Shown piece by piece: positions 11,030 through 22,720 of a stretch of 64,000 bases of DNA. How positions within the stretch are numbered: position 1 is the stretch's first letter; each line of letters opens with the position of its first letter. Location: positions 1 through 64,000 of the forward strand of contig JACDGV010000004.1 of assembly GCA_013821425.1 (NCBI GenBank). The letters are read 5' to 3'. The DNA comes from Nitrosospira sp. (GTDB lineage: Bacteria; Pseudomonadota; Gammaproteobacteria; Burkholderiales; Nitrosomonadaceae). The notes beneath the pieces are model-generated. The model did not search any database. It was not told where the DNA came from and saw only the letters and a program-made list of their open reading frames with translations. A program made the translations under genes and the position numbers.

Positions 11030-12007
11030 TCATTCCAATCTCACTCGCGGGTCCACCAGCGTATAGGAGATGTCCGTCATTATCAGACCGACGATATACA
11101 GCAGGGACCCCAGAAAAACCATCGCTCGCACGACTGCAAAATCCTGTGAGTGGATCGCATCGATCGTATAACTCCCCAGGCCAGGAATGCCGAAAAAAGA
11201 TTCCGCTATGAGACTTCCCAGAAACAGCAGGGGAATTACCACCACTGCTCCGGTGAGTATCGGGATCAGGGCGTTTCTGAGCACGTGCCGGAACAGCACG
11301 ATCCGTTCCGGCAAGCCCTTCGCACGAGCGGTGCGGACATAATCCTTGCCCATTTCCTCCAGGAAAATGGTGCGGTACCAGCGGGTGTTCGCACCGGCAC
11401 CGCTAATCACGCCAATCATAACGGGCAGCACCAGGAACTTTCCGATGTCGAGCCCTTGGCCATAACCGGAAATGGGAACCAGATGCCACAGTTTACTGAT
11501 CAGAAATTGGCCGCCGATGATGTAGAACAAACTGGAGATAGACATCAGCGCGACGCATAGTACCACCCCCCAGAAGTCCACGTAGGTGGCCCGAAAGAAC
11601 ACCATTGTCAACGCAAAGACGAGATAGACGCCCAGCCCCAGCAGAAACACCGGCAGCGCGATGGCGAGGCTGGGGAACATGCGCGTCTTAATCTCATGCG
11701 CTATGTCGCGCCCATCGTCCGCGCGCCCGAATCGAAATGCGAACATGGCGATCGACTTCTCGAAAAATACCGTACGCGTAAATTTCGCCACGCCATTCTC
11801 TGCCTGATTAAACATGAGCGGCTTATCATAGCCTCGCTCCTGCTTCCACTTGTCGATTGCCTCGGGTGTTACCCTTTTGATCCCCAGCTGCATCCGCGCC
11901 ATATCGTCGGGGGTATTCACAACAAAAAACAAGGTGAAAGTGATCAGATTCACCCCTATCAGGATAGGAATCGCGTAAAGCAGACGCCGGATGATGTAAT
12001 TAAGCAT
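11030..12007 (-). CDS. yejB: Peptide ABC transporter permease (YejB-like)
   Basis: DppB/OppB-type permease: MLNYIIRRLLYAIPILIGVNLITF, RTARAKGLPERIVLFRHVLRNALIPI. Confidence 0.9.
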   Translation of the reverse strand: MLNYIIRRLLYAIPILIGVNLITFTLFFVVNTPDDMARMQLGIKRVTPEAIDKWKQERGYDKPLMFNQAENGVAKFTRTVFFEKSIAMFAFRFGRADDGRDIAHEIKTRMFPSLAIALPVFLLGLGVYLVFALTMVFFRATYVDFWGVVLCVALMSISSLFYIIGGQFLISKLWHLVPISGYGQGLDIGKFLVLPVMIGVISGAGANTRWYRTIFLEEMGKDYVRTARAKGLPERIVLFRHVLRNALIPILTGAVVVIPLLFLGSLIAESFFGIPGLGSYTIDAIHSQDFAVVRAMVFLGSLLYIVGLIMTDISYTLVDPRVRLE

Positions 12008-14449
12008 TTAAGCGTCCGAACCCAGGGTTCCGGGATCGCGGCTAGGCCGTTGCCTGCTCTCGATGCTGCTTATTCCCGCGCTTCGTTCCCTGCGCCGGTA
12101 AACGGTCGCGGCGGGAACCAGGCCTAGCGCCAGCAAAATCAATCCAAGCACCACAGGGCCCAGCACCGGCGTATTCCATTCACCGCGCTTTTGCTTCCTC
12201 AGGTCCGCATCTATCCGGTAATACTTGATATTATTGTGCGAGAGCCTGTTCGGCTTCACGTTACTGTACCAGGCGTGATACAAGCCGTAATCCTTGGGGT
12301 GATAACCCCACAGCCAGGGTGCGTCTCGACGAAGGATAGCCATCATCTGATCGATGATTTGCTGACGTTCGGAGCCGTCTTCCATATTCTTCATTTGCTC
12401 GAAAAACCAGTCGTATTCGCGATCGGAGTAATTAGCCGCGTTCTCGCCGTCACTGCCGACTTTTCGCTGGGGGCCATACAGCAGGAACAGAAAATTTTCC
12501 GCATCCGGATAATCGGCATTCCAGCCCCACTCGAAAATCTGTGCGTTGCCTTTGCGTATCTTGTCCTGGAAGCGGTTATAGTCCGTGCTGCGAACCACGA
12601 GCTGGATATTAAGTTTCTGGAATTGTTTACGCATCCAGTCGAGACCGGATTTGTCCTCGGCGCTGCGGGCGGTAACGTCAAAAAACAACACTAGCGGCGC
12701 GCCCGTTTTCGCATCCATGCCGTTGGGATAACCTGCCTCGGCGAGCAATGCCCTTGCCGCTTCGATTGGCTTGCGCCGGGGGCGTCCGTTCACCCAATCG
12801 TATACTACCGGGTTGATTCCTTCTTCGCCTTCCCGATGGCCGGCAATGCCCGGCGGGATGGGTCCTTGCGCCGCGATCCCCCGTCCATTGGCGAATATCG
12901 ACACGTACTCTTCGTAATCCACAGCGATCGATATAGCCTGCCGCAATTTTCTGGCCGCATCGCGCCCGTGTCTGCCCGTTCCGCCCACTACCGGGTCCAG
13001 CATATTGAAACCCATATAGTTCGTGGAGGTGGCAACCGCTGTCTCCAACCGGATACCCTGCTTTCTCATCGCCTCGGTTACGGTCGCTTCTCCCTGCCCG
13101 GTCATTTGCACCGCCTGGTCGAAACTGTCCGAGCCGATCGCGGAAGCATCGTAATAACCCTGCAGGAATTTGTTCCAACGCGGAATGCTTTCCTTGTCGC
13201 GGCTGTATATGACTTTGTCGATGAAGGGAAGAGGCTTCCCCGCATCCCTCAGTAATCCCGCCTGCATGTCCTCCGGCATGCCTTCCGACGGGTAGTTCTC
13301 GCCGTGAAAATTCGGGTTTCTTTCCAGTATCATCACCCGGTTGGGATCGTTCTCCGTCAGCATGTAAGGCCCGGTGCCCACCGGGTACCAGTCAAGAGTA
13401 ATATTTTTTTCCGCTAGGCCTTTCTGGCTGTAGAAACGTTCCGCTTCCCAAGGAATGGGCGCGAAAAAAGGCATTGCCAGCCAGTACATGAACTGTGGAT
13501 ATTTACCCTTGATCTTGACGCGATAAGTGTGGGTATCCACAGCCTCTGCGCCCTCAAGGGGAAAACTGTTCAGATCCAGATAAGGGCCCTTCCCATACTC
13601 GCCGCCTTGTTCTTCTACGGCAACCTGTAGAGTGTGGGCATATTCCTTGAGTCCAACGATGTAGTCCGACATCAAACCAAAAATAGGGGAATGCAGCTTC
13701 GGATGCGCCAATCGTTTTATCTGAAAAACGTAGTCTTGAGCGGTCAGTTCGCGGAAACCGGTATGGTGAAAGTCGCCGAGTCTATAAACGCCGGCCAGAT
13801 CCTGCTCGGTGAGGGCATGATAGAGGAACTCTCCCCGTTCGTTCCTGGCGAACGCCGGATGAGGCTGGAAGCGGATGCCTGGCTTGATGGAAATCTCGTA
13901 AATTGTGTAGGCAATTTGCCCGGCATCGGATCCATCCTCGACGGGTACTCCATTCCTGTCGAAATATCCCACCACCGGCATGTTCGCAGCGGCGGAGGGT
14001 ATCAGTTGATAAGGACGCTTCAGGTAATGGTATTGCAACGGTGGCTCATAAATCTGCGCTGTAAATAAAATCTCATTGGAGCTGTAGGACTGCACCGGGT
14101 CAAGATGTTTTGGGCGCTCGGCAAACGCGCTATAGAGGTAATTTTTTTCCGCGTCGGATGCCGGATATGGGCTGTTCCAGGGATTGCCGCCACAAGCGCT
14201 AACGAGGACCGCGAGCAATACCGGGAGGGTGTTGCAGAACTTCTCCACCACGGAGAGAAATGAAAGCGGCGATCCGAACGTGGTTGCGGGCGCTTGTAGC
14301 GCGTCGTCCGGCAACGCCACCCTCGCGCTTTCCGTTGGCGAAGCCGGCGACTTATTCTGCGGTTCCGTAGACACTGCCTTCATTGGTGCGATAGTGTATC
14401 CCAAGATGCCGGGTCTGGGCAGCACCCCCGGACATTGACGATTTCGCAA
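12008..14449 (-). CDS. yejA: ABC transporter extracellular solute-binding protein, family 5 (YejA-like lipoprotein); start codon uncertain
   Basis: SBP family 5 architecture, lipobox-like VLVSACGG, TM at C-terminus. Contiguous with the permease genes. Confidence 0.88.
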   Translation of the reverse strand: MRNRQCPGVLPRPGILGYTIAPMKAVSTEPQNKSPASPTESARVALPDDALQAPATTFGSPLSFLSVVEKFCNTLPVLLAVLVSACGGNPWNSPYPASDAEKNYLYSAFAERPKHLDPVQSYSSNEILFTAQIYEPPLQYHYLKRPYQLIPSAAANMPVVGYFDRNGVPVEDGSDAGQIAYTIYEISIKPGIRFQPHPAFARNERGEFLYHALTEQDLAGVYRLGDFHHTGFRELTAQDYVFQIKRLAHPKLHSPIFGLMSDYIVGLKEYAHTLQVAVEEQGGEYGKGPYLDLNSFPLEGAEAVDTHTYRVKIKGKYPQFMYWLAMPFFAPIPWEAERFYSQKGLAEKNITLDWYPVGTGPYMLTENDPNRVMILERNPNFHGENYPSEGMPEDMQAGLLRDAGKPLPFIDKVIYSRDKESIPRWNKFLQGYYDASAIGSDSFDQAVQMTGQGEATVTEAMRKQGIRLETAVATSTNYMGFNMLDPVVGGTGRHGRDAARKLRQAISIAVDYEEYVSIFANGRGIAAQGPIPPGIAGHREGEEGINPVVYDWVNGRPRRKPIEAARALLAEAGYPNGMDAKTGAPLVLFFDVTARSAEDKSGLDWMRKQFQKLNIQLVVRSTDYNRFQDKIRKGNAQIFEWGWNADYPDAENFLFLLYGPQRKVGSDGENAANYSDREYDWFFEQMKNMEDGSERQQIIDQMMAILRRDAPWLWGYHPKDYGLYHAWYSNVKPNRLSHNNIKYYRIDADLRKQKRGEWNTPVLGPVVLGLILLALGLVPAATVYRRRERSAGISSIESRQRPSRDPGTLGSDA

Positions 14450-14506
14450 GCGGGAAGGACTTTGAAGCTATAATTCCGGAATGCTGAACATTCCTGAGGA
14501 CATAAC

Positions 14507-15295
14507 ATGACACTTCTCGCCAATAAGCGCATTCTCATCGCCGGACTGCTCAGTAACCGCTCGATTGCCTATGGCATTGCAAAGGCAATGCATCGAGAAG
14601 GCGCGCAGTTGGCGTTTACGTACCAGGGAGAAGGAGTGCGTGAACGCGTGGGGAAGCTGATATCCGAGTTTGATAGTGATTTGCTGTTTCCATGCGATGT
14701 TTCAAATGATGAGGAAATCGTTCGTTGTTTTGACGACCTGGGAAAGCGATGGGACGGCCTGGATGGCATTGTTCACTCAATCGCTTTCGCGCCCCGCGAA
14801 GCGTTGAACGGGGACTACCTGGAAAACGTTAACCGTGAAGCTTTTCGCATTGCGCACGATGTAAGCTCTTACAGCTTCGCGGCTCTGGCAAAAGCCGGGG
14901 TGCGGCTGATGGAGGGCAGAAATGGGTCGCTTCTGACGCTCACCTACCTGGGTTCCGCAAGGGTCATGCCAAATTACAACGTCATGGGATTGGCCAAAGC
15001 CAGTCTTGAGGCAAATGTGCGATTCATGGCATCAAGCCTCGGGCCCAAGGGCATAAGGGTCAATGCGATTTCCGCCGGACCAATCAAAACCCTGGCAGCG
15101 GCGGGAATTGGCAGCTTCGGTAAACTGTTGAGCTATACTGAAAAGACTGCTCCCCTGAGGCGTAATGTTTCCATCATCGAGGTCGGCAACGTGGCGGCTT
15201 TTCTTTGCAGCGACCTGGCAAGCGGCATTACTGGTGAAATTACATACGTAGATGCAGGATTCAATACGGTTGCCTTTGATGTCAGCGACCCCTGA
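14507..15295 (+). CDS. fabI: Enoyl-[acyl-carrier-protein] reductase (NADH)
   Basis: [56 protein letters not shown]. Confidence 0.96.
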   Translation: MTLLANKRILIAGLLSNRSIAYGIAKAMHREGAQLAFTYQGEGVRERVGKLISEFDSDLLFPCDVSNDEEIVRCFDDLGKRWDGLDGIVHSIAFAPREALNGDYLENVNREAFRIAHDVSSYSFAALAKAGVRLMEGRNGSLLTLTYLGSARVMPNYNVMGLAKASLEANVRFMASSLGPKGIRVNAISAGPIKTLAAAGIGSFGKLLSYTEKTAPLRRNVSIIEVGNVAAFLCSDLASGITGEITYVDAGFNTVAFDVSDP

Positions 15296-15322
15296 CCGCG
15301 AAACCTCCCCCCTCAGAAAGCC

Positions 15323-17200
15323 CTAATCCACGTTCCTGACCGACACTTCATATCGCTTCGTGACTTCGGCCAGATAAGATGAAAATTCCTCCTGGGTCAG
15401 TATCTGCCGTAGTTGTTTCGCAAAAGCTCTGCGCCCTTCCGTATCTGGCGTATCTGACCGAATGACACGGCTAAGGCGAATAAGGGTAAAGCCGCCTTGC
15501 GCATTGGGAACTCCGATATAAGATGGCAGCGCGGCAGCGTCGGCCTTGAATACCGCCCGCAGGGTGTCATTATCCAGACCCTGCGTCTCCATGCGGGAGA
15601 CACTTCGAGCAGGCCCCCACGTTACTATTGTGTTGTTGCCCGCGCGTAATTGCGCGAGCTTATTCCGCCCTTCCTTTATTGCCGCCGCTCCCGCTTCCTG
15701 GCGCGCCACAAGTCCCACAATTTTGTCCTTCAACTCTGTAATCGGAGGCGTACGGGCGGGCCTGTGCTCAACCACCCGCGCGGCCACAAGGGTGTTGGGA
15801 GCAACTTCTATTGCCTCGGTATTGCGCTTGTTCCTGATTGCATCTTCGGAAAAGACCGCCTGCAGCAGTCTTCCATTAGTCAAGTATGGAGCCTCTCCGG
15901 CGTTTTTATCGATCCATCCGCTCCGCTGAATGGGTAGGCTGAACGCCTCCGCGGCAGGCTGCAGGCTTTCGCTCTGCTCATATACGGTATTGCTGAAGCC
16001 ATCCGCCATTTCGCTAAAAATTTTTCCGGCTTTTTCCTTTCTGATTTCCTGCTCGACCTGTTTACTCACTTCATCAAAACTGACCGGTTGTGCGTCCTTT
16101 ATCTCCACAAGTTTGATGACGTGAAAACCGAAGTCTGTCTCGACCACATCACTGATCTCATCCAGTTTCATGCGGAATACCGCACCTTCAAATGTCTTCA
16201 CCATCATGTCACGCCCGAAAAAACCAAGATCGCCGCCGTTGGACGCCGAACCCGGATCCTCGGAATGCTGTCTGGCCAACTCCGAAAAACTTTGCGGATC
16301 CTGTTTTATCTGGATGAGCAATTGTTCGGCTTTGGTACGTGCCGCTTCCCTCTCCGCATCCGTGGCATCGGTGGGCACACTGATCAGAATGTGACTGGCG
16401 CGGCGCTCTTCAGCTTCGCCGAACTCACCCTTATGCTCGTTAAAATACTTGATTGCCTCATCGAGGCTCACCTGGGCCTCTCTCGCCAGCTCATCCAACG
16501 AAAGCACCAGATATTCCAGGCGCACTTGTTCCGGTAACTGGAACTCGGCTTGGTGAGTATCGTAATAGGATTTGATCGCCGCATCGCTGGGCTGGATTTG
16601 GGCCAGGAATCGCTCCGGTTGTATTTCAACCAGGCTGATTTCACGTTTCTCCTCACTCAACCGCATGACTCTTTCTGCTACTGTATCGGAAACAAAGCCA
16701 CTTTCCGTATAAGGAGCGATGAGTTGCTGACGCATCAGTTCCTGACGCACACGCGCTTCAAATGCAAGCGGGCTCATCCCCTGTCCACGCAACAACTCTT
16801 CGTAGCGCTGCTTTGAAAATTGTCCGTCCTCCTGGAAAGCCGAGATATTTTGTATCATCTCCACCAGCTGCGCATCTACGATAGAGAGTCCGGCACGAGA
16901 TGCCTCGTGGGTCAGTAAGCGCTGCTGAATCAGTCCTTCCAGTACCGCCGCACGCACTTCCGGCCTGTCCAGCATGGCATCATCAAAATTCTCTCCCATT
17001 GTGGCTCGCATGCTTTCCTGCTGGTTACGCATCGCCTGGTCGAATTCCTGACGGCGGATTTTTTCCCCCGCCGCCATCGCCAGGTAGTCTTCGCCGTCAT
17101 CGCTGCGATAGGACTCGACGCCCCAGAAGAGGAACGGAAGTACCGCAAGCCCCATAATGATCTGAACAATGCGTTTTTTCTTATGAACGAACTCAAACAT
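15323..17200 (-). CDS. ppiD: Peptidyl-prolyl cis-trans isomerase D (SurA_N/parvulin domain, membrane anchored)
   Basis: N-terminal single TM, PPIC domain RRASHILI...ARQHSEDPGSASNGGDLGFFGRDMMVKTFEGAVF. Synteny with lon/hup. Confidence 0.93.
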   Translation of the reverse strand: MFEFVHKKKRIVQIIMGLAVLPFLFWGVESYRSDDGEDYLAMAAGEKIRRQEFDQAMRNQQESMRATMGENFDDAMLDRPEVRAAVLEGLIQQRLLTHEASRAGLSIVDAQLVEMIQNISAFQEDGQFSKQRYEELLRGQGMSPLAFEARVRQELMRQQLIAPYTESGFVSDTVAERVMRLSEEKREISLVEIQPERFLAQIQPSDAAIKSYYDTHQAEFQLPEQVRLEYLVLSLDELAREAQVSLDEAIKYFNEHKGEFGEAEERRASHILISVPTDATDAEREAARTKAEQLLIQIKQDPQSFSELARQHSEDPGSASNGGDLGFFGRDMMVKTFEGAVFRMKLDEISDVVETDFGFHVIKLVEIKDAQPVSFDEVSKQVEQEIRKEKAGKIFSEMADGFSNTVYEQSESLQPAAEAFSLPIQRSGWIDKNAGEAPYLTNGRLLQAVFSEDAIRNKRNTEAIEVAPNTLVAARVVEHRPARTPPITELKDKIVGLVARQEAGAAAIKEGRNKLAQLRAGNNTIVTWGPARSVSRMETQGLDNDTLRAVFKADAAALPSYIGVPNAQGGFTLIRLSRVIRSDTPDTEGRRAFAKQLRQILTQEEFSSYLAEVTKRYEVSVRNVD

Positions 17201-17216
17201 GGGTATAAAGAATGAA

Positions 17217-17241
17217 CAAAAAAGGCGAACTTGCGTTCGCC
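17217..17241 (-). terminator. Rho-independent terminator downstream of tRNA-Asp
   Basis: On the minus strand GGCGAAC-GCAA-GTTCGCC-TTTTTTG, a perfect 7-bp stem, tetraloop and T-run. Confidence 0.85.
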
Positions 17242-17259
17242 CTGTTTTAGCACAAAGTG

Positions 17260-17336
17260 TGGCGGAGTGGACGGGACTCGAACCCGCGACCCCCGGCGTG
17301 ACAGGCCGGTATTCTAACCAACTGAACTACCACTCC
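17260..17336 (-). tRNA. tRNA-Asp (GTC)
   Basis: Minus strand GGAGTGGTAGTTCAGTTGGTTAGAATACCGGCCTGTCACGCCGGGGGTCGCGGGTTCGAGTCCCGTCCACTCCGCCA; encoded CCA. Confidence 0.97.
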
Positions 17337-17356
17337 AACAACTGAAAAAATTTAGC

Positions 17357-17432
17357 TGGTGGGTGCTGACGGGGTCGAACCGCCGACATTCGCCTTGTAA
17401 GGGCGACGCTCTACCAACTGAGCTAAGCACCC
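17357..17432 (-). tRNA. tRNA-Val (TAC)
   Basis: Minus strand GGGTGCTTAGCTCAGTTGGTAGAGCGTCGCCCTTACAAGGCGAATGTCGGCGGTTCGACCCCGTCAGCACCCACCA; encoded CCA. Confidence 0.97.
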
Positions 17433-17442
17433 TGACGAAATG

Positions 17443-17715
17443 CTAGTTTACTGCATCCTTGAGCGCCTTGCCAGCGCTGAATTTCGGGACCTTCGCGGCT
17501 TCGATCTCAATAGCTTCTCCCGTTCGGGGATTGCGCCCGGTTCGCCCCGCTCGCTTGCCTACTTTAAAAGTTCCGAACCCGACGAGGGTCACGCTTTCGC
17601 CTTTCTTAAGGGCGGCTATGATTGCGGATAATGCACCGTCCAGCGCTTGTCCCGCGGATGCCTTGGAAATGTCGGAAGATTTGGCGATGGCATCGATGAG
17701 TTCGGCTTTGTTCAC
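17443..17715 (-). CDS. hup: DNA-binding protein HU
   Basis: [27 protein letters not shown]...[26 protein letters not shown]. Confidence 0.97.
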   Translation of the reverse strand: MNKAELIDAIAKSSDISKASAGQALDGALSAIIAALKKGESVTLVGFGTFKVGKRAGRTGRNPRTGEAIEIEAAKVPKFSAGKALKDAVN

Positions 17716-18169
17716 GTGATTCCCCTTTCGTTATTGTTAAAAAGGGCTACAAAGAACCCTGTAATCGGTTTATATCAAGCCGCTTAGGCTGGGTCAAGCA
17801 GTTGTGTAGATTTTTTAAAAGCAGTATAGGGGAAAATTTGGCCCCAAATCCTGGTAAATTCTAACTGGGCTCCCGGCATTACCTTTCTCCAAAGGGCCGA
17901 TGATGCAGGACCCATGACATAACGGCAGGCCGGATAAGGAGCGTGGCCGGCTTTGATCGAATAGAAGCACCAGGAAAGCTTGCGCAGCCGGGCGAATAGG
18001 GCATTCGCACTTGTACGGGACAGCCGGACGGCTATTTATTTACTTTCCTGCTCCGTATGACGAAGATCAGTGGACCATGCGGGACCTGCTCTGCATCCAA
18101 CATTGCGGAAGCCGGGAGTCGCAAGCTTGTCACCCTCGCGAGCAAAGCAACCTCAACAATAAGTTGATA

Positions 18170-18188
18170 CTAAGGAAGCCCTGAACAA
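18170..18188. repeat. Copy of dispersed CTAAGGAAGCCCTGAACAA repeat
   Basis: Sequence CTAAGGAAGCCCTGAACAA. The 17-bp core is identical to 5584-5600. Confidence 0.8.
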
Positions 18189-18202
18189 TCTCACCTTAAC
18201 CC

Positions 18203-18228
18203 AAAAAAAGCACTTTCTCTCAGTGCTT
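18203..18228 (-). terminator. Rho-independent terminator overlapping the lon stop codon
   Basis: Minus strand AAGCACT-GAGAGAA-AGTGCTT-TTTTT. The stem overlaps the TGA at 18220-18222. Confidence 0.8.
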
Positions 18229-20631
18229 GATTACCGTACTGGACACTTCTCCCTCGACCGCAACAGGCGCGGGTACAGACGAAGCGGTAGGGGGGAGTGC
18301 CTCCGGCTTCCGTTCCAATGCGAAATTCAGCACCTGATCGATCCATTTTACGGGGTGGATATCCAATCGGTTTTTAATGCTTTCCGGAATTTCGGTCAGA
18401 TCCTTGACGTTCTCTTCCGGAATCAGCACTGTTTTTATCCCGCCCCGGTGCGCCGCCAACAGCTTTTCCTTGAGTCCGCCAATAGGTAGCACTTCCCCCC
18501 GCAAGGTAATTTCCCCCGTCATTGCCACGGTCGCCCGGACAGCGATTCCCGTCAGCGCCGACACCATCGCGATACAAATTCCGATCCCCGCGCTCGGGCC
18601 GTCCTTCGGCGTCGCACCCTCAGGCAAGTGAATATGAATATCGTTCTTCTGGTAGAAATCATCGGGGATGCCGAGCGTTCGTGAACGACTGCGTACTACC
18701 GACAACGCCGCCTGAATCGATTCCTGCATCACCTCGCCCAGTTTCCCCGTAGTGATTGTTTTTCCCTTGCCGGGAAGCACCACTGCCTCGATGGTCAATA
18801 GTTCCCCCCCCACCTCCGTCCACGCGAGGCCAGTGACATGTCCCACCTGATTTTTTTCTTCCGCCACACCATAAGCGTAACGCCTTACGCCCAGATATTT
18901 GTCAAGATTACGCCCGGTTACGGTAATCTTTTTCTGAGCGCTCTTCAGCAGCAGCGCCTTTACCACTTTACGGCATATTTTTGAGATCTCCCGCTCCATG
19001 GCACGTACACCGGCTTCACGCGTGTAGTAGCGCGTGATACCACGTAGCGCGGACTCGGATACCACCAGTTCGTGTTCCTTCAGGCCATGATTCTTCATCT
19101 GCTTGGGCAGCAGGTAACGCACCGCAATGTTGAGTTTCTCGTCTTCGGTATAGCCCGACAGCCGGATCACTTCCATGCGGTCCAGCAGGGCCGGGGGTAT
19201 ATTGAGCGTATTCGCAGTGGCGACGAACATGACGTCGGACAAGTCGTACTCGACTTCAATATAATGATCCACGAAGGAATTATTCTGCTCCGGATCGAGC
19301 ACTTCCAGCAGGGCGGACGAGGGATCACCACGGAAGTCCATACCCATCTTGTCCACTTCATCAAGCAGGAACAAGGGATTTTTGACGCCTACCTTGGTCA
19401 TGTTCTGCAAGATCTTTCCAGGCATGGATCCAATGTAAGTACGGCGATGCCCGCGTATCTCCGCCTCGTCCCGAACGCCGCCCAGGGACATGCGTACGAA
19501 TTTCCGGTTCGTGGCACGGGCAATAGATTGTCCCAGCGATGTCTTGCCCACGCCCGGGGGGCCCACCAGGCAGAGAATGGGCGCTTTCAACTTATCTACT
19601 CGCTGCTGCACAGCCAGGTACTCGACAATACGCTCCTTGACTTTTTCCAGGCCGTAATGATCTTGCTCCAGCACTACCTCGGCAGTACTCAGGTTTTTGC
19701 TGATTTTGCTTTTTTTCTTCCATGGCAACGCCACCATCGCATCGATATAATTGCGCACCACAGTGGCTTCAGCCGACATGGGGGACATCAGGCGCAATTT
19801 CTTCAACTCCGCCTCCGCCTTGGCGCGGGCCTCCTTGGGCATCTGGGCGGCCTTTATTTTTTTGTCGACCTCCTCCAGATCGGCGCCGTCTTCGCCCTCG
19901 CCCAATTCTTTCTGGATCGCTTTCACCTGCTCGTTGAGATAGTAGTCGCGCTGGCTTTTCTCCATCTGCCGCTTCACCCTCCCCCGTATGCGTTTCTCCA
20001 CCTGCAGGATATCGAGCTCGGTTTCCAGTAATCCCAATAGATGTTCCAGGCGCTTCGGCACATCAAATATCTCCAGCACTTCCTGCTTTTGCTCAAGTTT
20101 CAATGGCAGGTGAGCGGCGATTGTATCCGCCAGACGCCCTGCTTCATCTATCCCGTTAAGGGAAGTCAGGATTTCGGGTGGAATTTTCTTGTTGAGCTTC
20201 ACATACTGGTCGAACTGGGCCAGCAACGCTCGCCGCATTGCTTCAACCTCATGATTGTCGACCGCATCCGGGGGCAGCAATGCAGCCTCGCCAGAGAAAA
20301 AGCCGTCCTCATCCATCACCTTCATAATGCGCGCGCGGCGGCCTCCTTCCACGAGCACCTTGACCGTGCCATCAGGCAATTTAAGCATTTGCAGCAGATT
20401 CGCGACACTGCAAACACCGTAAAGGTCTTCGGGAGCTGGTTCGTCCTTGGCCGCGAACTTTTGAGCTACCAGCAGAATACTCTTGCCCGCCTCCATTGCG
20501 ATTTCCAACGCTTTTATCGATTTGGGTCGTCCGACAAAAAGAGGAATCACCATGTGCGGAAAGACAACCACGTCGCGCAATGGCAATAACGGTAATGAAA
20601 TCTGATCGGCATCGGTCATAAGAGTAGACAT
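18220..20631 (-). CDS. lon: ATP-dependent protease La
   Basis: [38 protein letters not shown], catalytic [11 protein letters not shown] region. Confidence 0.97.
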   Translation of the reverse strand: MSTLMTDADQISLPLLPLRDVVVFPHMVIPLFVGRPKSIKALEIAMEAGKSILLVAQKFAAKDEPAPEDLYGVCSVANLLQMLKLPDGTVKVLVEGGRRARIMKVMDEDGFFSGEAALLPPDAVDNHEVEAMRRALLAQFDQYVKLNKKIPPEILTSLNGIDEAGRLADTIAAHLPLKLEQKQEVLEIFDVPKRLEHLLGLLETELDILQVEKRIRGRVKRQMEKSQRDYYLNEQVKAIQKELGEGEDGADLEEVDKKIKAAQMPKEARAKAEAELKKLRLMSPMSAEATVVRNYIDAMVALPWKKKSKISKNLSTAEVVLEQDHYGLEKVKERIVEYLAVQQRVDKLKAPILCLVGPPGVGKTSLGQSIARATNRKFVRMSLGGVRDEAEIRGHRRTYIGSMPGKILQNMTKVGVKNPLFLLDEVDKMGMDFRGDPSSALLEVLDPEQNNSFVDHYIEVEYDLSDVMFVATANTLNIPPALLDRMEVIRLSGYTEDEKLNIAVRYLLPKQMKNHGLKEHELVVSESALRGITRYYTREAGVRAMEREISKICRKVVKALLLKSAQKKITVTGRNLDKYLGVRRYAYGVAEEKNQVGHVTGLAWTEVGGELLTIEAVVLPGKGKTITTGKLGEVMQESIQAALSVVRSRSRTLGIPDDFYQKNDIHIHLPEGATPKDGPSAGIGICIAMVSALTGIAVRATVAMTGEITLRGEVLPIGGLKEKLLAAHRGGIKTVLIPEENVKDLTEIPESIKNRLDIHPVKWIDQVLNFALERKPEALPPTASSVPAPVAVEGEVSSTVIKH

Positions 20632-20730
20632 ATCGGCTCGCACCTATAGGAAACAAACAAGGTTATCGGGGCGCCGCAACGATAATTCAAGGCAACGGGC
20701 CAGGTAAATACAGAAGGCGGACTACGCGGG

Positions 20731-22008
20731 CTAACAGCTCTTCGCTACCTTCGGCTTATCAGAATAAATCAGAATGGGTTTGATATCGCCACCGACTGAA
20801 CCGGAGTCAATCACAACCTTGGCGACATTTTCCAACGATGGAAGATCGAACATGGTATCCAGCAAGGTACTCTCGAGAATGGACCGTAAACCGCGCGCGC
20901 CGGTCTTGCGCGCCAGCGCCTTCCTGGCGATTGCCTTGAGTGCCTGCTCACGAAATTCGAGATCCACTCCCCCTTCCATATGAAACATCTTGTGATACTG
21001 TTTGATCAGCGCGTTCTTTGGTTCGGTCAGAATTTGAATCAAGGCCGACTCATCCAGCTCTTCCAGCGTCGCCACAACCGGTAAGCGCCCCACAAACTCG
21101 GGAATCAGGCCGTACTTTACCAGGTCTTCCGGCTCGACTCCGCGCAGCAGCGCGGCAAAATCCTTGCGGTTGTCCTGGCTCCTTACGTTGGCGCCAAATC
21201 CTATCCCGCCCTTCTCGGAACGGGCGCGGATCACCTTGTCGAGTCCGTCAAAAGCGCCGCCGCAAATGAAAAGTATGTTGGTGGTATCAACCTGCACAAA
21301 CTCCTGGTTGGGGTGCTTTCTTCCCCCCTGAGGCGGCACTGAGGCGATAGTTCCCTCGATCAGCTTCAGTAAGGCCTGCTGTACCCCCTCGCCAGAAACA
21401 TCGCGAGTAATGGACGGATTGTCGGATTTTCGCGAAATCTTGTCGATTTCATCGATATAGACAATTCCCTGCTGCGCTTTTTCCGCATCGTAGTTACATT
21501 TCTGGAGCAGTTTCTGGATAATATTTTCCACATCCTCGCCAACATATCCCGCTTCGGTAAGTGTTGTCGCGTCAGCCATGACGAAGGGCACATCAAGCAA
21601 CCGCGCCAACGTCTGCGCAAGCAGCGTCTTGCCTGAGCCCGTCGGACCTATAAGCAAAATATTGCTCTTCGAAAGCTCTATATCGTCGGCCTCTGGCGAT
21701 TTCGCCAGGTTTCGCAGCCGCTTGTAGTGATTGTACACGGCGACGGATAGTATCTTTTTCGCCTGTTCCTGCCCAATTACGTATTGATCGAGAATCTCGC
21801 GAATCTCATGCGGGACCGGCAGATCGGACCTGGTAAGCTTTGCAGCTTCGGCACCCTGTATTTCCTCACGGATAATATCGTTGCAAAGCTCTATACATTC
21901 GTCGCAGATAAATACCGATGGGCCGGCAATAAGCTTCTTCACTTCGTGTTGGCTTTTGCCGCAGAAGGAACAATAAAGCAGTTTTTCGCCACCAGTTTTT
22001 TCCGACAT
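20731..22008 (-). CDS. clpX: ATP-dependent Clp protease ATP-binding subunit ClpX
   Basis: Zinc finger CSFCGKSQ...[20 protein letters not shown]. Start at MSEKTGGEK. Confidence 0.97.
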   Translation of the reverse strand: MSEKTGGEKLLYCSFCGKSQHEVKKLIAGPSVFICDECIELCNDIIREEIQGAEAAKLTRSDLPVPHEIREILDQYVIGQEQAKKILSVAVYNHYKRLRNLAKSPEADDIELSKSNILLIGPTGSGKTLLAQTLARLLDVPFVMADATTLTEAGYVGEDVENIIQKLLQKCNYDAEKAQQGIVYIDEIDKISRKSDNPSITRDVSGEGVQQALLKLIEGTIASVPPQGGRKHPNQEFVQVDTTNILFICGGAFDGLDKVIRARSEKGGIGFGANVRSQDNRKDFAALLRGVEPEDLVKYGLIPEFVGRLPVVATLEELDESALIQILTEPKNALIKQYHKMFHMEGGVDLEFREQALKAIARKALARKTGARGLRSILESTLLDTMFDLPSLENVAKVVIDSGSVGGDIKPILIYSDKPKVAKSC

Positions 22009-22074
22009 AGTTTTATCTCGCATCATCCGAGCCGGTGTGCTCGTAGGTAATAGGCAATTCCCCCATGTTGGATT

Positions 22075-22719
22075 TCAACTTGCAGCCTCATTTCTGGAGG
22101 TTAGCACAGCATCCACCAGCCCGTATTCCACCGAGCGCTCCCCGCTGAGAAAGTTGTCCCGATCCGTATCTCTCTCGATGGTCTCCATGCTTTGCCCAGT
22201 GTGCTTTACCAGCAGCTCATTCAACCGCCTCTTCAGAAACAGTATCTCTTTGGCATGTATTTCGATGTCGGAAGCCTGCCCCTGGAAGCCACCCATTGGC
22301 TGGTGGATCATCACGCGCGAGTTAGCCAGGCAAAAACGCTTCCCTTTTGCTCCCGCGGTCAGCAACAGCGACCCCATGCTTGCGGCCTGCCCGATGCAAA
22401 GCGTACTGACATCGGGCTTGATGTACTGCATCGTGTCATATACCGCCATCCCGGCGGAGACCAGGCCACCGGGAGAATTAATATAAAAATGAATATCCTT
22501 GTCCGCGTTTTCCGACTCAAGAAACAACAGCTGCGCAACAATAAGATTAGCAGATGCCTCAGTAACCGGGCCTACCAGAAATATGACTCTCTCCTTCAGC
22601 AAACGAGAATAAATATCGTAAGCACGCTCGCCCCTTCCGCTGGTCTCGATAACCATGGGAATCAGGCCCAACCCGTACGGATCGTTACTACGTTGTTTCC
22701 AGTCAAGCTGCTGCATCAT
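22075..22719 (-). CDS. clpP: ATP-dependent Clp protease proteolytic subunit
   Basis: [12 protein letters not shown] (catalytic Ser), [22 protein letters not shown] (catalytic His). Confidence 0.97.
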   Translation of the reverse strand: MMQQLDWKQRSNDPYGLGLIPMVIETSGRGERAYDIYSRLLKERVIFLVGPVTEASANLIVAQLLFLESENADKDIHFYINSPGGLVSAGMAVYDTMQYIKPDVSTLCIGQAASMGSLLLTAGAKGKRFCLANSRVMIHQPMGGFQGQASDIEIHAKEILFLKRRLNELLVKHTGQSMETIERDTDRDNFLSGERSVEYGLVDAVLTSRNEAAS

Positions 22720-22720
22720 G

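Noticed and set aside
19072-20031. 319-aa plus-strand ORF
   Set aside because: Fully antisense to lon; no recognisable domain; expected by-product of high-GC coding sequence.
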